DNA of 6,793 bases, from the NCBI GenBank assembly GCA_020846105.1, contig JADLEN010000083.1, positions 1-6,793 of the forward strand, in the 5' to 3' direction. Shown in pieces: positions 1-6,490 of this stretch. The notes beneath the pieces are model-generated. The model saw nothing but the letters and a program-made list of their open reading frames with translations. It was not told the origin of the DNA and made no database searches. Source of the DNA: Chitinophagaceae bacterium. GTDB lineage: Bacteria; Bacteroidota; Bacteroidia; Chitinophagales; Chitinophagaceae. Positions within the stretch are counted from its first letter, which is position 1; each line of letters begins with the position of its first letter. Both the position numbers and the translations under genes were made by a program.

Positions 1-438
1 CCTGGTTCCTTTGACCCGCTCACACTTGGGCATGTCAATATTATTAATCGTGCTGTAGGACTTTTCGATAAGCTGGTGATAGGCATTGGCACCAACTCGT
101 CAAAGCAACCGATGTTTAGTATTGAGCAAAGGACAGAATGGATAAAAGAGGTGTTTAAGAAAGATGCGCGCATTGAGGTAGCCTCTTACGAAGGTCTTAC
201 GATTGACTTTTGCCGCAAGATAAATGCGCATTACATATTGCGTGGTATTCGGTTTGTGAGCGACTTTGAATATGAGCGTGCCATTGCCGACATGAACCAT
301 AGTCTTGCACCAGAAATAGAGTCAATTTTTCTAACCTCAGCAGCAGCACATTCTTCCATATCATCTACGCTAGTGCGCGATGTAATACGCAATGGTGGCG
401 ATGCTCGACAGTTTTTGCCTATTGAGGTGCAGTATTAA
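1..438 (+). CDS. coaD: Phosphopantetheine adenylyltransferase CoaD, 5' end missing
   Basis: CoaD transfers AMP from ATP to 4'-phosphopantetheine to give dephospho-CoA, the penultimate step of coenzyme A synthesis, in the cytosol. The reading frame is open from the first base and gives 145 residues up to TAA. Visible are PGSFDP at 1-6, the nucleotidyltransferase motif TLGH at 8-11 (the T/HxGH signature), RGIR at 81-84 followed by SDFEYE, and the late ISSTLVRD segment at 120-127 that contacts ATP in the family. By my recollection of the E. coli protein (159 aa), about seven N-terminal residues lie off the left edge, and the C terminus is a few residues shorter, ending in IEVQY. The missing start prevents any statement about its promoter. 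Its stop is 16 bases from the stop of the facing decarboxylase gene, and no terminator hairpin is visible between them. The family assignment is secure. Confidence 0.96.
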   Translation, partial: PGSFDPLTLGHVNIINRAVGLFDKLVIGIGTNSSKQPMFSIEQRTEWIKEVFKKDARIEVASYEGLTIDFCRKINAHYILRGIRFVSDFEYERAIADMNHSLAPEIESIFLTSAAAHSSISSTLVRDVIRNGGDARQFLPIEVQY

Positions 439-454
439 AGTTGCTCTTAAACAA

Positions 455-1456
455 TTATTGTCCGTATAGCCAAGTCATTGCATTTTGGTGTAGCAATTTG
501 TTTTTTATTTCGGCAGTAAAATTCATTTCTTCAATGAGTTTTCCTGGATGATGCTCGCCTAGCGGGAAGGGATAATCGCTACCCATACAGATTTTATCTT
601 CGCCCAAAACATCCACTACAAAATCCAAAGCCTTTGGGTCGTGCACAAGTGCATCTATCCAAAATTTGCCCAAATATTCGCGCGGATTTATCGCATTGTC
701 AATAGCGCAGAGGTCGGGGCGCACATTAAAGCCATGTTCTATGCGCCCGATGGTAAAGGGGAAGCTACCACCGCCATGCGCAAAGGCAACACGCAACTTT
801 GGGTGACGGGAAAACACACCGCCAAATATCATAGAAGTAATAGCACGCGCGGTTTCGGCGGGCATACCCACAAGCCAAGGCAGCCAATATTTTGGCATGT
901 CTTTTTCGCCCATCATTTCCCAGGGGTGTACAAAAATGGCACAATCCAAATCTTCGGCTGCTTGCCAAAAAGGTTCGAAATAACTGTCGCTCAGATTCAT
1001 TCCGTTAATGTTGGAACCGATTTCGAAACCCGGCATTTTCAACTCTTTTACACAGCGTTCCATTTCTTTCAGTGTCAAATCCATATCCTGCAAAGGCAGG
1101 GTGCCTATGCCAATAAAACGGTCGGGGTGTAGGCTGCAAGCGTGTGCAATATGCTCGTTGAAAAACTGCGCGGTTTCGAGGCCGTGTGCGGGTTTTGCCC
1201 AATAATTGAACAACACAGGAATGGTAGAAAGTACTTGGGTATTTACAGCAGTCATATCCATTTCCTTCATGCGCGCTGTGGGGTCCCAGCAGTTTTGATC
1301 CACTTCGCGAAACACCTTATCGCCCTTGATCATTTTGGCACAGCCGGGGCAATGATGCTCGAGATGAATAAACTCGCCATAGCCAAATTTTTGAAAATAA
1401 TTTGGAATATGCTCGGGCATTATGTGCGTGTGGATGTCAATTTTGGAGAAAGCCAT
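455..1456 (-). CDS. 2-amino-3-carboxymuconate-6-semialdehyde decarboxylase (ACMSD-type amidohydrolase)
   Basis: ACMSD is a zinc enzyme of the amidohydrolase fold. It decarboxylates 2-amino-3-carboxymuconate-6-semialdehyde to 2-aminomuconate-6-semialdehyde, which diverts the kynurenine pathway from quinolinate/NAD towards full tryptophan catabolism. The 333-residue product closely resembles human and Pseudomonas ACMSD as I recall them, in length and along its whole sequence. Metal ligands are visible as HTH (H9, H11), FVHPW (H177) and GSDYPFPLG (D294). The catalytic histidine sits in FAHGGG (H227). Substrate-site arginine R50 (KVFR), W191 (KYWLPWLVGMPAE) and the inter-subunit arginine R238 (IGRIEHGF) are present. 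I chose the ATG at 1456, giving MAFSKIDIHTH, which matches the family start. The upstream in-frame start at 1501 is a TTG with an unconserved leader. The gene is probably transcribed alone, because a terminator precedes it. No other kynurenine gene is in the window, so its physiological role is inferred from sequence only. Confidence 0.93.
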   Translation of the reverse strand: MAFSKIDIHTHIMPEHIPNYFQKFGYGEFIHLEHHCPGCAKMIKGDKVFREVDQNCWDPTARMKEMDMTAVNTQVLSTIPVLFNYWAKPAHGLETAQFFNEHIAHACSLHPDRFIGIGTLPLQDMDLTLKEMERCVKELKMPGFEIGSNINGMNLSDSYFEPFWQAAEDLDCAIFVHPWEMMGEKDMPKYWLPWLVGMPAETARAITSMIFGGVFSRHPKLRVAFAHGGGSFPFTIGRIEHGFNVRPDLCAIDNAINPREYLGKFWIDALVHDPKALDFVVDVLGEDKICMGSDYPFPLGEHHPGKLIEEMNFTAEIKNKLLHQNAMTWLYGQ

Positions 1457-1510
1457 GTGGAAGAAATTTGTGAGCGCAAAGGTGCGGAATTTTTGATTCA
1501 AACTAAGTGT

Positions 1511-1540
1511 AAAAACAAAACCCAGCTATTTGAAGCTGGG
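1511..1540 (-). terminator. Rho-independent terminator after the folD-queE-uppP run
   Basis: Reading the minus strand, a perfect 7-bp stem CCCAGCT/AGCTGGG (plus-strand 1534-1540 and 1521-1527) encloses a 6-base loop and is followed directly by TTTTGTTTTT (1511-1520). It starts about 30 bases past the stop of the small secreted-protein gene and lies before the decarboxylase start. It should therefore end the four-gene transcript and isolate the decarboxylase gene. On the plus strand there is no T tract, so it is not expected to work bidirectionally. Confidence 0.8.
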
Positions 1541-1570
1541 CTTGAGTTATGACTTTTGGTAGTATATAGT

Positions 1571-1960
1571 TTACTCCTCAAATTTAAAGACCATGTTCTG
1601 TTCCTTTAAATTAATATTTTCTTTACCGACGATAATATTTTCAATAAAAATTTTACCTTTTTTACCCTTAGCAGCATTTAGTTCGTTCAGTACATTTTGA
1701 TTGAATTTGGCACCTTCTACTTTGTAGCTTGTTGTATTGGTTACATTTCCATCAGACAGTATGGTAACGTCATAACTTTTGATTGTTTCATTTTTGTCGG
1801 CAAGCACTAATACTGGGTAATCTAATACTTGCATTATAGAAACCTTACTGCCGCTTTCAATACCGCCAAGGGTAACGAATTGCTTTTGGGTTGGTTTTGA
1901 TTGTGCTAGCGCAATATTTATGGCTGCAAAAAAGAAAAGAAAAGAAAATAGCTTTTTCAT
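1571..1960 (-). CDS. Small secreted protein resembling the GldM C-terminal domain
   Basis: This 129-residue protein begins with a clear signal peptide: MKK, a hydrophobic core rich in F and L, and a likely cut after ALA at 19 (ALA|QS). The mature part of about 110 residues has the layout I associate with the C-terminal domain of GldM: a GGIESG turn near 33-38, a central strand SYDVTIL, then a long segment ending in KGKKGKIFIENI near 99-110 and a closing strand. Full GldM is an inner-membrane T9SS/gliding protein of about 500 residues whose periplasmic domains contact GldK/GldN. This gene has none of the N-terminal helices and should be free in the periplasm or outside the cell. It is the last gene of the run, 31 bases after uppP, and is followed by a terminator. 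The ATG is at 1960 with an A/T-rich leader and no Shine-Dalgarno. The function is unknown. The domain call comes from pattern memory, not from a search. Confidence 0.72.
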   Translation of the reverse strand: MKKLFSFLFFFAAINIALAQSKPTQKQFVTLGGIESGSKVSIMQVLDYPVLVLADKNETIKSYDVTILSDGNVTNTTSYKVEGAKFNQNVLNELNAAKGKKGKIFIENIIVGKENINLKEQNMVFKFEE

Positions 1961-1991
1961 AAGTTGTAATTTTTTTTAAAGATAGTGTTGT

Positions 1992-2786
1992 TTATATAAT
2001 TTGCAAACTATGGCCACTCCACAATAAAGCAAGAATGATACAGCCCACAATAATTCTATAAACGCCAAAAGCACGGAAACCGTATTTGGTCACAAAAGAA
2101 ATAAAAGATTTGATGGCAATAATCGCAACTATAAAGCCTACCACATTGCCAATAGCCAATAAGCTCCATTCGTTGCTCGAAATAATATGTCCGTCTTTAT
2201 AAAAATCCAATAACTTTTTTGCAGTAGCAGCAAACATGGTGGGCACTGCAAGAAAGAATGAAAACTCGGCTGCGGCTTTGCGGGTAAGTTTTTGTTGCAT
2301 GCCACCAACAATAGTTGCGGCAGAGCGCGAAACCCCTGGTATCATTGCGATACATTGAAACAAGCCAATCATAAATGCGCTCGGATATTTTACATTATCA
2401 GCATCATCGTTGGTGTTTTTATTCCAAATTTTATCGACAAATAAAAGCACGATGCCACCCAAAACTAAAGAAATAGCCACTACTTCGGGGCTTTCTAAAA
2501 GCTCATCTATTTTATCAGAAAAAAGCAAACCAAAAATGGCAGCAGGTATAAATGCGACAAATAATTTGAGGTAAAAATCGATGCTTTTGAAAAAACGTTT
2601 GAAATACAAAACCACCACCGAAAGAATAGTGCCTAGCTGAATAGCTACCGTAAATAATTTTACAAAATCGTCTGAGGCAATGCCCATTAGCGAGCTGCCA
2701 ATAATCATATGCCCTGTAGACGAAACGGGCAAAAATTCTGTCAATCCTTCGATAATGCCGAGAATAATAGCTTGCAGTGTTGTCAT
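1992..2786 (-). CDS. uppP: Undecaprenyl-diphosphatase UppP (BacA family)
   Basis: UppP dephosphorylates undecaprenyl diphosphate to undecaprenyl phosphate at the inner membrane, recycling the lipid carrier for peptidoglycan and surface glycans. Overproduction gives bacitracin resistance in E. coli. The 264-residue product is highly hydrophobic with several membrane segments and a short polar loop near 121-133. The first signature [14 protein letters not shown] spans 13-26 and the second, PGVSRSAAT, spans 150-158. The residues equivalent to E. coli E17, E21, S27, H30 and R174 are E13, E17, S23, H26 and R154, so it should be active. The QCIAMIPG and EFSFFLAVP segments are also typical. The protein is slightly shorter than the E. 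coli one. It lies 16 bases after queE and 31 bases before the small secreted-protein gene, so it is probably cotranscribed with both. The start is an ATG at 2786 with no visible Shine-Dalgarno. Confidence 0.96.
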   Translation of the reverse strand: MTTLQAIILGIIEGLTEFLPVSSTGHMIIGSSLMGIASDDFVKLFTVAIQLGTILSVVVLYFKRFFKSIDFYLKLFVAFIPAAIFGLLFSDKIDELLESPEVVAISLVLGGIVLLFVDKIWNKNTNDDADNVKYPSAFMIGLFQCIAMIPGVSRSAATIVGGMQQKLTRKAAAEFSFFLAVPTMFAATAKKLLDFYKDGHIISSNEWSLLAIGNVVGFIVAIIAIKSFISFVTKYGFRAFGVYRIIVGCIILALLWSGHSLQII

Positions 2787-2802
2787 AAAAATTGTGAATT
2801 TT

Positions 2803-3426
2803 CTAAGGAATGTTGAGGTATTTGTGGGTCTGCATGGATAGCTGCCAACGCGGGTTTTGCATTATATAGTCAATGATTTGCGGTGTCATTTCGTCGCGCT
2901 TGTCCCACTCGGTTTGCAGGTACAATTTACAATCGGGCGGTACTAGTGCAGCATATTCTTCGGCCCATTTAAAGTCTGATTTGTTGAAAACAATAATCTT
3001 CAATTCATCCGCTTTTGCCAATTCGCTGCTAAGCGGGGCTTTGAATTTTTTTGGCGAAAGCGTTACCCAATGCCATGCTCCGCTCACAATATTTGATGCC
3101 GATGTCTCGATGTGGGTACGAAAACCTGCGCCAATAAGAGCGTCGGTCAATGGTTTTAATTGGTGCATTGCTGGCTCGCCACCCGTTACCACAGCTATGC
3201 GTGCAGGAGAGTTTTGCGCAGCAGCTACTATATTTTCAATAGTCATTCGCGGGTGTGCATTGGCATCCCAACTGTCTTTTACATCGCACCACACGCATCC
3301 CACATCGCAACCGCCGAGACGGATAAAATAAGCAGCTTGGCCTGCAAAAGCACCTTCGCCTTGCAGGGTGTAGAAATGCTCCATTACAGGGTAATCGGCA
3401 ATATTGATGGTATAGTTTTCTGTCAA
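2803..3426 (-). CDS. queE: 7-carboxy-7-deazaguanine synthase QueE (radical SAM)
   Basis: QueE is a radical-SAM enzyme that rearranges 6-carboxy-5,6,7,8-tetrahydropterin to 7-carboxy-7-deazaguanine, an early step to preQ0 and the queuosine base of GUN-anticodon tRNAs. The iron-sulfur ligands form the CxxxCxxC motif at C40, C44 and C47 ([11 protein letters not shown]). The SAM-binding TGGEP is at 81-85. The substrate-pocket region YTLQGEG is at 20-25, [11 protein letters not shown] follows mid-protein, and the end [11 protein letters not shown] is characteristic. The start is uncertain. The extent given uses a TTG at 3426 and yields 207 residues. The first ATG (3384) would remove 14 residues, including part of a DYPVMEHFY stretch that resembles the N-terminal region of relatives I recall. 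Upstream of the TTG come only ATT and then the folD stop codon, in the same frame. The gene sits 3 bases from folD and 16 from uppP, implying one transcript. Confidence 0.93.
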   Translation of the reverse strand: MTENYTINIADYPVMEHFYTLQGEGAFAGQAAYFIRLGGCDVGCVWCDVKDSWDANAHPRMTIENIVAAAQNSPARIAVVTGGEPAMHQLKPLTDALIGAGFRTHIETSASNIVSGAWHWVTLSPKKFKAPLSSELAKADELKIIVFNKSDFKWAEEYAALVPPDCKLYLQTEWDKRDEMTPQIIDYIMQNPRWQLSMQTHKYLNIP

Positions 3427-3429
3427 AAT

Positions 3430-4305
3430 TTAGCGTGCTATTTGTGAGGCTTTTAGTGTGTTTTTCATCAATCCGCAAATCGTCATCGGACCCACGCCTT
3501 TAGGCACAGGTGTAATAAAGGAGCATTTTGGCGCAACATTTTCAAAGTCCACATCGCCGACTAATCTGTAGCCACTTTTGCGTGTAGCGTCTTCTATTCG
3601 ATTGATGCCCACATCTATTATTATTACCCCATCTTTTACCATATCTGCTGTCAGGAATTTTGGATTGCCAATAGCTGCTACAATAATATCGGCTTGCAGC
3701 GTCATTGCCTTCAAATCTTTGGTACGACTGTGTGTGAGCGTAACAGTAGCATTGCCGGGATTGGTGTTTTGCGCCATCAGCACACTCATTGGCGAGCCCA
3801 CAATATTGCTTCTGCCGATAACCACACAATGTTTGCCCGTGATATCAATATTGTAATGCGCGAGCATCAGCATTATGCCATAAGGCGTGGCGGGCAAAAA
3901 AGTATCTTGCCCAAGTAGCATTTTCCCTTGTGAAATTGGGTGAAAGCCATCCACATCTTTATTGGGGTGGATGGCATTGATAATTGCTGTTTCGGAAATG
4001 TGCTTAGGCAGTGGCAGCTGTACCAAAATGCCATCAATATCTTTGTTTTCGTTTAGTTTTTTCACTTCGTGTAGCAGCTCTATTTCTGTCATTTCTGTGC
4101 CGAAACGCAGCAATGTAGAGCCAAAGCCAAGTTCGCTACAGGTGCGTACTTTATTGCCCACGTAGGCTTCACTTGCTGGATTATTGCCCACTAATATAGC
4201 AGCTAAATGAGGTGTTTTGCCACCTTTGTTTTTTACTGTTGCTACCTCTGTTTTTATTTGCTCTTTGATGTGTGCGGCGACTGCCAAGCCGTCTAATATT
4301 TGCAT
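3430..4305 (-). CDS. folD: Bifunctional methylenetetrahydrofolate dehydrogenase/cyclohydrolase FolD
   Basis: FolD oxidises 5,10-methylene-THF to 5,10-methenyl-THF and hydrolyses it to 10-formyl-THF, supplying one-carbon units for purines and formyl-Met-tRNA in the cytosol. The 291-residue product has the family's usual length. Visible are the catalytic region AYVGNKVRTCSELG with Y48 and K52, VQLPLPKH at 95-102, DVDGFHP at 117-123, the cofactor-binding signature GRSNIVGSPMS at 164-174, and the C-terminal PVPKGVGPMT at 266-275. I chose the ATG at 4305 because MQILDG is the standard beginning. An in-frame TTG at 4323 would only add LPYLCP-type residues. It is first in the minus-strand run, followed after 3 bases by queE, and diverges from the acetyltransferase gene across 61 bases. 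A TATCTTTG box lies just 4 bases before the start codon. Confidence 0.96.
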   Translation of the reverse strand: MQILDGLAVAAHIKEQIKTEVATVKNKGGKTPHLAAILVGNNPASEAYVGNKVRTCSELGFGSTLLRFGTEMTEIELLHEVKKLNENKDIDGILVQLPLPKHISETAIINAIHPNKDVDGFHPISQGKMLLGQDTFLPATPYGIMLMLAHYNIDITGKHCVVIGRSNIVGSPMSVLMAQNTNPGNATVTLTHSRTKDLKAMTLQADIIVAAIGNPKFLTADMVKDGVIIIDVGINRIEDATRKSGYRLVGDVDFENVAPKCSFITPVPKGVGPMTICGLMKNTLKASQIAR

Positions 4306-4309
4306 TGGG

Positions 4310-4317
4310 CAAAGATA
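4310..4317 (-). promoter_or_regulatory. Possible -7 box for the folD run
   Basis: On the minus strand TATCTTTG fits the Bacteroidota -7 consensus TAnnTTTG exactly and ends 4 bases before the folD ATG. No TTTG stands at the expected distance upstream, so the -33 element is missing or degenerate. If the box is real, transcription would begin at or within a few bases of the start codon, giving a leaderless or nearly leaderless folD message. The divergent 61-base interval has no better match on this strand. Evidence is a single 8-base match. Confidence 0.35.
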
Positions 4318-4366
4318 GGGCAATTGGTTAATTGGTTTTGTGCTATTTGGCTATATTCGCCATCTT

Positions 4367-4816
4367 ATGCAAATTATTATTCGACCAGCAACAAAGACAG
4401 ATTGCGCCGCTATGATGGCACTTATTCGGGAATTGGCTTTGTACGAAAAAGCACCCGAACAAGTAACGGTAAGTTTAGCGCATTTTGAAGAAAGTGGCTT
4501 TGGTTCACAACCTGTTTGGTGGGCATTAGTTGCCGAAGCCGATGGCGTAGTTGTTGGCATGGCATTGTATTATATCCGCTACAGCACTTGGAAAGGCCAA
4601 CGTATGTACCTCGAAGATATTGTAATATCTGAACCATATCGTGCTAATGGTATCGGCACAAGGTTGATGGATGAGCTTTTAAATGTAGCCAAAGAAAAAC
4701 AATTCAATGGGATGCTTTGGCAGGTGTTAGATTGGAATGAGCCGGCTATTCAATTTTACAAAAAATATAATGCTCATTTTGATGAAGAATGGATAAATGT
4801 AAGCATTGATTTTTAA
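4367..4816 (+). CDS. GNAT acetyltransferase, spermidine/spermine N1-acetyltransferase-like
   Basis: This 149-residue protein is a cytosolic acetyl-CoA-dependent N-acetyltransferase of the GNAT fold. It resembles eukaryotic SSAT (SAT1/SAT2) more than a generic GNAT: IRPATKTDC at 5-13, LALYEKAPEQV at 23-33, GFGSQP at 44-49, MYLEDIVI at 80-87, and WNEPAIQFYKKY at 123-134. The acetyl-CoA pyrophosphate loop is YRANGIGT at 91-98. E83, D84 and Y131 match positions I recall as important in SSAT. The C-terminal tail beyond SIDF is absent; human SAT1 continues about 13 residues further with a stretch implicated in activity. Substrate could therefore be a polyamine, thialysine or another primary amine. 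I chose the ATG at 4367 because it gives the family start; a GTG at 4340 adds nine unconserved residues. The stop shares TTAA with the stop of the convergent gene, an overlap of 4 bases. Confidence 0.88.
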   Translation: MQIIIRPATKTDCAAMMALIRELALYEKAPEQVTVSLAHFEESGFGSQPVWWALVAEADGVVVGMALYYIRYSTWKGQRMYLEDIVISEPYRANGIGTRLMDELLNVAKEKQFNGMLWQVLDWNEPAIQFYKKYNAHFDEEWINVSIDF

Positions 4817-5685
4817 TATTGTGTACGCCAATAGCTAAGATTAGAAGGGCATTTGTAGGTTTTTAGCTGTACCGCAATTATAATCTGTGCCATTAAATAT
4901 TGATCTCTAGTAGCGCTTGCTCCTCGTTGTTTTCCGGCTCTTCCGATGGGGTTTTTCGGGTCAAGGACTAAACTTGGGTCTTGGATAAAGTAGGCAGCGT
5001 TAAGCGCCGTAGGATCTGGAGCAAATTTATTGCCACCAACATAAGTTTTACTAACATCATCTAAATAGTCTGTATTGGTAAGACGGTGTGCTACTTCTAA
5101 AGAAACATTGACACCTGGCATTAGCCACCATTTTACTCCAGCGCCTATTGGTACACACACTGCAGTACTACCATAAACCCTATCTGAATAGGTGGCGCCA
5201 AAGTTTTGACCCTCTGTGCCCAATGGGCGAAGGAAAAGTTTATCGCCCTTGAAGGTGGTATACGGGTTGTAGTAAAAGCCGCCAATGCCACAAGTAATGT
5301 AGGGTGTCCATTGGTGTTCCAAATTGCCTGTTTCGAAACGGAAAAAGTTAAATTCGGCCTGCACAGTTGCTTCAAAAATATTACTCTTAAAGCTCAGATT
5401 GCGCATTTTTTGGTAAGTATTTGCATTGAATTTATCCTCGTAGCCTACTTGTGTGTAATTCGCTGAAACTCTAAGTGATAAATAGTGGTTGAAATTATAA
5501 CGGCCTATTACGCCCACATTGCTATGGATTTCTTTAAAGCCATAGTTGTCATTAATATCACCAAAGTATTGTGTAGCACCAATAGATGCGCCAAACTCTG
5601 TCCATTTATAAAATGTTTGCGCTTGGGTACTAAAAGTAACGCCAAGCACAGTTGTAAGAAATAGAAATAATTTTTTTAAGGTCAT
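4813..5685 (-). CDS. PorG/DUF6089-like outer-membrane beta-barrel protein
   Basis: The 290-residue product starts with a signal peptide (MTLKKLFLFL..., probable cut after STQA at 22) and continues as alternating aromatic/polar strands typical of a small outer-membrane barrel. The opening WTEFGASIGATQYFGDIND, repeated Y/F-rich strand pairs, the GIGGFYYNP segment, GAGVKWW and the end LKTYKCPSN fit the DUF6089 family, which includes PorG, an outer-membrane factor of the type IX secretion system. This assignment is from pattern memory. PorG relatives commonly sit beside uppS and bamA, but neither is here. The start is an ATG at 5685, just 2 bases after the stop of the GtrA-like gene, so the two are almost certainly cotranscribed. 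There is no terminator hairpin at its 3' end, which overlaps the acetyltransferase stop. It could be a structural barrel unrelated to secretion. Confidence 0.78.
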   Translation of the reverse strand: MTLKKLFLFLTTVLGVTFSTQAQTFYKWTEFGASIGATQYFGDINDNYGFKEIHSNVGVIGRYNFNHYLSLRVSANYTQVGYEDKFNANTYQKMRNLSFKSNIFEATVQAEFNFFRFETGNLEHQWTPYITCGIGGFYYNPYTTFKGDKLFLRPLGTEGQNFGATYSDRVYGSTAVCVPIGAGVKWWLMPGVNVSLEVAHRLTNTDYLDDVSKTYVGGNKFAPDPTALNAAYFIQDPSLVLDPKNPIGRAGKQRGASATRDQYLMAQIIIAVQLKTYKCPSNLSYWRTQY

Positions 5686-5687
5686 GA

Positions 5688-6239
5688 CTAATTTGTAAGA
5701 TTTTGTTCTTCAATATAAACCTCTTCTTTGTCACTTACACTTACTTTAAAAGTGAAGTAACGCTGCACAAGGTAGCTAAAGATTGCAAGGATTATAATTG
5801 TGATGGTTTGGGAAGGAGTAGGGTAGATATTGAATACATTGATAAACAATTTGAGCAACCAATAATTAAGAATAAAATTTACTAAAACCAAGCTCATGTA
5901 CCTGAATAATTGTATTCTGCCTTTGATGTTGGACTCCTGAAACACCACATACTTTGACAATAAAAAGCCTATAGGAATGGTAATTGCAGATGCAATTACA
6001 TAAGCGGCAATCGGCCCGGTAATTGCTGCAATACCTACCGAATTCGCTAAATTGTTATTGATTGCAAAGTCCCTTTTTTGTAAAAAAAAATTAAAGCTAA
6101 CCCCATAGATAAAGATGTTCAATAACTGGTTAGATCCGCCACAGGCAAGGTATCTGAAAGTTTGTTGGTCTATCCATCTTGCAAATGGAGGGTGAAAAAA
6201 ATCAATTAACCTGAGTATGATATTTCTAGTTTTATGCAC
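5688..6239 (-). CDS. GtrA-like four-helix membrane protein
   Basis: GtrA-family proteins are small inner-membrane proteins thought to flip or assist translocation of undecaprenyl-phosphate-linked sugars during surface polysaccharide modification. The 183-residue product has four hydrophobic segments at about 28-51, 67-98, 111-135 and 144-164. Family features are QTFRYLACGGSN at 26-37, GFLLSKYVVF at 91-100 and YLVQRYFTF at 157-165. The last 18 residues are a charged, Glu-rich tail. The start is a GTG at 6239. No ATG, GTG or TTG lies in frame just upstream, and the next Met is deep inside the third helix, so GTG is well supported. A Bacteroidota-type promoter lies about 30-50 bases upstream. 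The gene heads a two-gene unit with the PorG-like gene. No glycosyltransferase partner is in the window, so the sugar substrate cannot be guessed. Confidence 0.87.
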   Translation of the reverse strand: MHKTRNIILRLIDFFHPPFARWIDQQTFRYLACGGSNQLLNIFIYGVSFNFFLQKRDFAINNNLANSVGIAAITGPIAAYVIASAITIPIGFLLSKYVVFQESNIKGRIQLFRYMSLVLVNFILNYWLLKLFINVFNIYPTPSQTITIIILAIFSYLVQRYFTFKVSVSDKEEVYIEEQNLTN

Positions 6240-6265
6240 GCTGATTTGTTTAAGAATAGCAATAG

Positions 6266-6293
6266 CAAATGTAGTCTCAAATTGGCAGACAAA
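6266..6293 (-). promoter_or_regulatory. Candidate promoter of the GtrA-like/PorG-like unit
   Basis: The minus strand carries TTTG (plus 6290-6293), a 16-base spacer and TACATTTG (plus 6266-6273), an exact match to the -7 consensus TAnnTTTG. The spacer is about 3 bases shorter than the usual 19, which lowers confidence. The expected transcription start is around 6260, leaving a leader of roughly 20 bases before the GTG start codon. Confidence 0.5.
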
Positions 6294-6320
6294 AGATTAT
6301 TGAAGAAAATGAAAAAAAAA

Positions 6321-6351
6321 TTTGGAGAATTCAAATTCTTATCTACTTTTG
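6321..6351 (+). promoter_or_regulatory. Promoter of the tRNA cluster
   Basis: TTTG at 6321-6324, a 19-base spacer and TACTTTTG at 6344-6351 match the Bacteroidota housekeeping sigma consensus (TTTG, N19, TAnnTTTG) exactly. A run of nine A's directly precedes it, which may act like an UP element. Transcription should begin near 6356-6358, about 40 bases before tRNA-Thr. It is back to back with the candidate promoter for the GtrA-like gene, with 27 bases between the two -33 boxes. Confidence 0.75.
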
Positions 6352-6396
6352 CAATCCCAAAACAAACTTGGTAGTTCTTTTAAAACATAAACATAA

Positions 6397-6469
6397 GCCA
6401 CTTTAGCTCAGATGGTAGAGCAACTGATTTGTAATCAGTAGGTCGCTGGTTCGATTCCGGCAAGTGGCT
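6397..6469 (+). tRNA. tRNA-Thr (anticodon TGT)
   Basis: A full cloverleaf of 73 bases can be drawn. The acceptor GCCACTT (6397-6403) pairs with AAGTGGC (6462-6468). The D stem is GCTC/GAGC. The anticodon stem ACTGA/TCAGT encloses loop TTTGTAA with anticodon TGT at 6430-6432. The T stem GCTGG/CCGGC closes on TTCGATT. TGT reads ACA (Thr). The 3' CCA is not encoded; T follows the acceptor stem as the discriminator. It is first in the cluster and has a consensus promoter. Confidence 0.97.
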
Positions 6470-6490
6470 CTATAAATAATCGTTACTATT

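Noticed and set aside
641..1132. Long plus-strand reading frame (163 codons) opposite the decarboxylase gene
   Set aside because: It is antisense to a fully conserved ACMSD gene, its protein shows no family motif or coherent hydrophobic pattern, and no promoter precedes it.
1457..1501. Fifteen-residue N-terminal extension of the decarboxylase from a TTG start
   Set aside because: The ATG at 1456 gives the MAFSKIDIHTH beginning that matches the family; the extension is not conserved in any homolog I recall.
1512..1540. Possible bidirectional use of the 1511-1540 hairpin
   Set aside because: The T tract exists only on the minus strand, and no plus-strand transcript is expected to reach it except readthrough from coaD.
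2873..3331. Plus-strand reading frame of 152 codons opposite queE
   Set aside because: It lies entirely over a well-conserved gene and encodes no recognisable domain.
4813..4816. Four-base overlap of convergent stop codons (TTAA)
   Set aside because: Both stops are supported by conserved C termini, and such overlaps are common in compact genomes.
1571..6239. A joint envelope or secretion system made of UppP, GldM-C-like, PorG-like and GtrA-like proteins
   Set aside because: They sit in two unlinked transcripts with metabolic genes between them, and no core T9SS gene (gldK, gldL, gldN, sov, porU) is present.
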